From DATJXG01 sp035500455 (lineage in GTDB: Bacteria > Acidobacteriota > Terriglobia > Terriglobales > Acidobacteriaceae): 6,242 bases of DNA. Each line of letters opens with the position of its first letter. Position 1 is the stretch's first letter. Below are positions 4,775-6,242 of this stretch, piece by piece. A model generated the notes under the pieces. That model ran no database searches. It was not told the DNA's origin and saw only the letters and a program-made list of their open reading frames with translations. A program made the translations under genes and the position numbers. Location: contig DATJXG010000387.1 in assembly GCA_035500455.1 (NCBI GenBank), positions 1 through 6,242 of the forward strand, read 5' to 3'.

Positions 4775-6205
4775 ATGTCGAACGAACTGCGGGATTTTCT
4801 GACGCTCTCCTATGGAGAGCTGGAAGATTTGAATCTGGAAGCGAAGGAGCAGCGTAAAAACCGGGTGGCGGCCCACAAGATCCAGGAAGAACGGGTCAAA
4901 TACCTGACTGACGAAAAGCGCATCAAGGCGGTGACCGTGTTGTTCAGCGATCTGGAAGGCCGCCTGCACATGCTCGACTATGACAAGAAATTCCTGGTGA
5001 AGAGCTGGGACAACCTGACCTTTGACGGCTCCTCGATTCGCGGCTTTACCGCGCAGCGCGAGAGCGATCTCCGGCTGGGAATTGACTGGAGCGCGTTCTA
5101 CTGGGCGCCGTCCGACTACTTCGGGCCGGGCAAGGTGCTGGTTTTCGGCGATGTGATCGAAAAGCAGGGCGGATCGTATTCAGCGGATATCCGCGGCATC
5201 CTGAAAGATTATTCCGACGGCCTTTACGAAAAGCAGGGCTACACGCTGAACGCGGCCAATGAGATCGAAGGCTTTCTGTTCCAGGGAGCCGACGCCGAAA
5301 AGCACTACCACGAAACCGAGACCTTCGAGTATGTCAACACGGGCGGGTATTACCACTCCCTGCCGGGCGATCCGCTGCGCGGTTTTATCGATACCACGGC
5401 GGAAGTGCAGCGGGCGATGGGCTTCCAGAACGAGAAAGACCATCCGGAAGTCGCCCCTTCTCAGTTCGAAATCAACTACGGATACGGCGAAGTGGTGGCG
5501 GCGGCGGACCAGATTCAGCTTTACAAGCTGATTTGCCGCGAAGTGGCGACCAAGCTGGGCATGACGGCGTCGTTCCTGCCGAAGCCGGTGGTTGGCGTGA
5601 ACGGCAGCGGCATGCATACCAATGTTTCCGTCACCAAGGGCGGCAAGAATATTTTCTGGGACCCCAAGGGCGAAGAAAAACTCAGCAAGTTCGGCTGGCA
5701 GTTTGTGGACCGCATCCTTACCCACGGCAACGACATTTGCCTGCTGCTCAACGCCAGCGTGAATGCCTACCGGCGGCTGGATCCGCACTTCGAGGCGCCC
5801 AACCAGATCAAGGCTTCGGCGGTGGACCGCGGATCGATGATCCGCATTCCCATCGGCAACGACCGCAGCATGCGGGTGGAAGTGCGCTCGGTGGCGCCCG
5901 ATGCCAATCCTTATATGGTGCTGTACTCGGTGTTCAAAACCGGGCTGGATGGCGGAACGTCGAAGATCAAGAACCTGCGCCAGGCGGAACGCTACCTGCC
6001 GGATAACATTTACGACGCACTGGAGAATTTCCGCAAGGCCGAGTGGGCCACCGAACTTCTGGGCGAGGACGTAAAAGGCCGCTATGCCGACCTGAAGCAG
6101 GCCGCCGCCGACCGCTGTCCCCGCCTGCTGGGCACGTTCGTAAAAGCGCCCGAGGTGCAGTACCACCACGAGGTTTACAACCAGTTCTTGTGGAATAAGT
6201 TTTAG
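4775..6205 (+). CDS. glnA: Glutamine synthetase, type I (no adenylylation motif)
   Basis: The product is 476 residues and should make glutamine from glutamate, ammonia and ATP in the cytoplasm, normally as a dodecamer. The N-terminal beta-grasp half carries FDGSSIRGF (83-91), whose D84 matches the ammonium-binding Asp50 of the E. coli enzyme. The metal-binding glutamates appear in NEIEGFLF (E163, E165), in PEVAPSQFE (E225, E232) and at E369 in RVEVR. NGSGMH (276-281) supplies the metal/ATP-contacting His. R334, E340, R352 and R371 match E. coli Arg321, Glu327, Arg339 and Arg359. The NLYDLP adenylylation loop of the enteric enzyme is absent: GTSKIKNLRQAERYLPDNIYDALENF runs straight into the C-terminal helices. 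A charged, probably helical extension of about 30 residues precedes the beta-grasp domain. The start is fixed by GGAG and the divergent spacer. A specialised GlnA-like paralogue is possible. Confidence 0.92.
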   Translation: MSNELRDFLTLSYGELEDLNLEAKEQRKNRVAAHKIQEERVKYLTDEKRIKAVTVLFSDLEGRLHMLDYDKKFLVKSWDNLTFDGSSIRGFTAQRESDLRLGIDWSAFYWAPSDYFGPGKVLVFGDVIEKQGGSYSADIRGILKDYSDGLYEKQGYTLNAANEIEGFLFQGADAEKHYHETETFEYVNTGGYYHSLPGDPLRGFIDTTAEVQRAMGFQNEKDHPEVAPSQFEINYGYGEVVAAADQIQLYKLICREVATKLGMTASFLPKPVVGVNGSGMHTNVSVTKGGKNIFWDPKGEEKLSKFGWQFVDRILTHGNDICLLLNASVNAYRRLDPHFEAPNQIKASAVDRGSMIRIPIGNDRSMRVEVRSVAPDANPYMVLYSVFKTGLDGGTSKIKNLRQAERYLPDNIYDALENFRKAEWATELLGEDVKGRYADLKQAAADRCPRLLGTFVKAPEVQYHHEVYNQFLWNKF

Positions 6206-6242
6206 GGCTGGATCGGCGGGATTGGGGGCCACGCTCAGTGAG
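6206..6242. other. Downstream flank, nothing recognisable
   Basis: After the glutamine synthetase TAG only 37 bases remain. No stem-loop with a T-run and no start of a new gene can be identified, so the gene's terminator, or the next operon member, lies outside the window. Confidence 0.5.

Noticed and set aside
5180..6232. 350-codon minus-strand open frame opposite glutamine synthetase
   Set aside because: It is antisense to an intact enzyme gene, is His/Arg/Val-rich without motifs, and is a shadow frame.

Overview
This window looks like ordinary chromosomal DNA from a moderately GC-rich bacterium. It holds five protein-coding genes, one of them cut by the left edge. The gene types and their sequence style fit an environmental Acidobacteriota-like genome: a cobalamin-binding radical SAM protein with a CxxxCxxC cluster motif, a type I glutamine synthetase with an N-terminal extension and no adenylylation motif, and an aldo/keto reductase. 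That lineage call is inference from remembered family resemblance. There is no rRNA, marker gene or database match to prove it.

Layout, left to right. (1) Positions 1-345, minus strand: the first 115 residues of a GNAT acetyltransferase whose C-terminus lies outside the window. (2) Positions 466-1365, minus strand: a 299-residue two-domain GNAT acetyltransferase, 120 bp upstream of the first gene in transcription order, so the two may be co-transcribed. (3) Positions 1366-1753: a 388-bp divergent intergenic region with a possible extended -10 promoter, an imperfect direct repeat and a GC-rich hairpin. (4) Positions 1754-3322, plus strand: a 522-residue B12-binding radical SAM protein of unknown substrate. 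(5) Positions 3323-3475: a short convergent spacer. (6) Positions 3476-4504, minus strand: an aldo/keto reductase with a complete catalytic tetrad. (7) Positions 4505-4774: a 270-bp divergent region with a small hairpin, a perfect 12-bp tandem duplication and promoter-like elements. (8) Positions 4775-6205, plus strand: a glutamine synthetase with its active-site motifs intact. The last 37 bp hold nothing recognisable.

The genes do not form an obvious joint pathway. Transcription direction changes at nearly every boundary, and only the two acetyltransferase genes could share a transcript. I see no mobile element, CRISPR array, tRNA or rRNA, and no clear evidence of a new multi-gene system. 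The points most worth a second look are the unassigned radical SAM enzyme, the form of the glutamine synthetase and its promoter region (including a near-miss sigma-54 motif), and the small repeats in the two divergent spacers.
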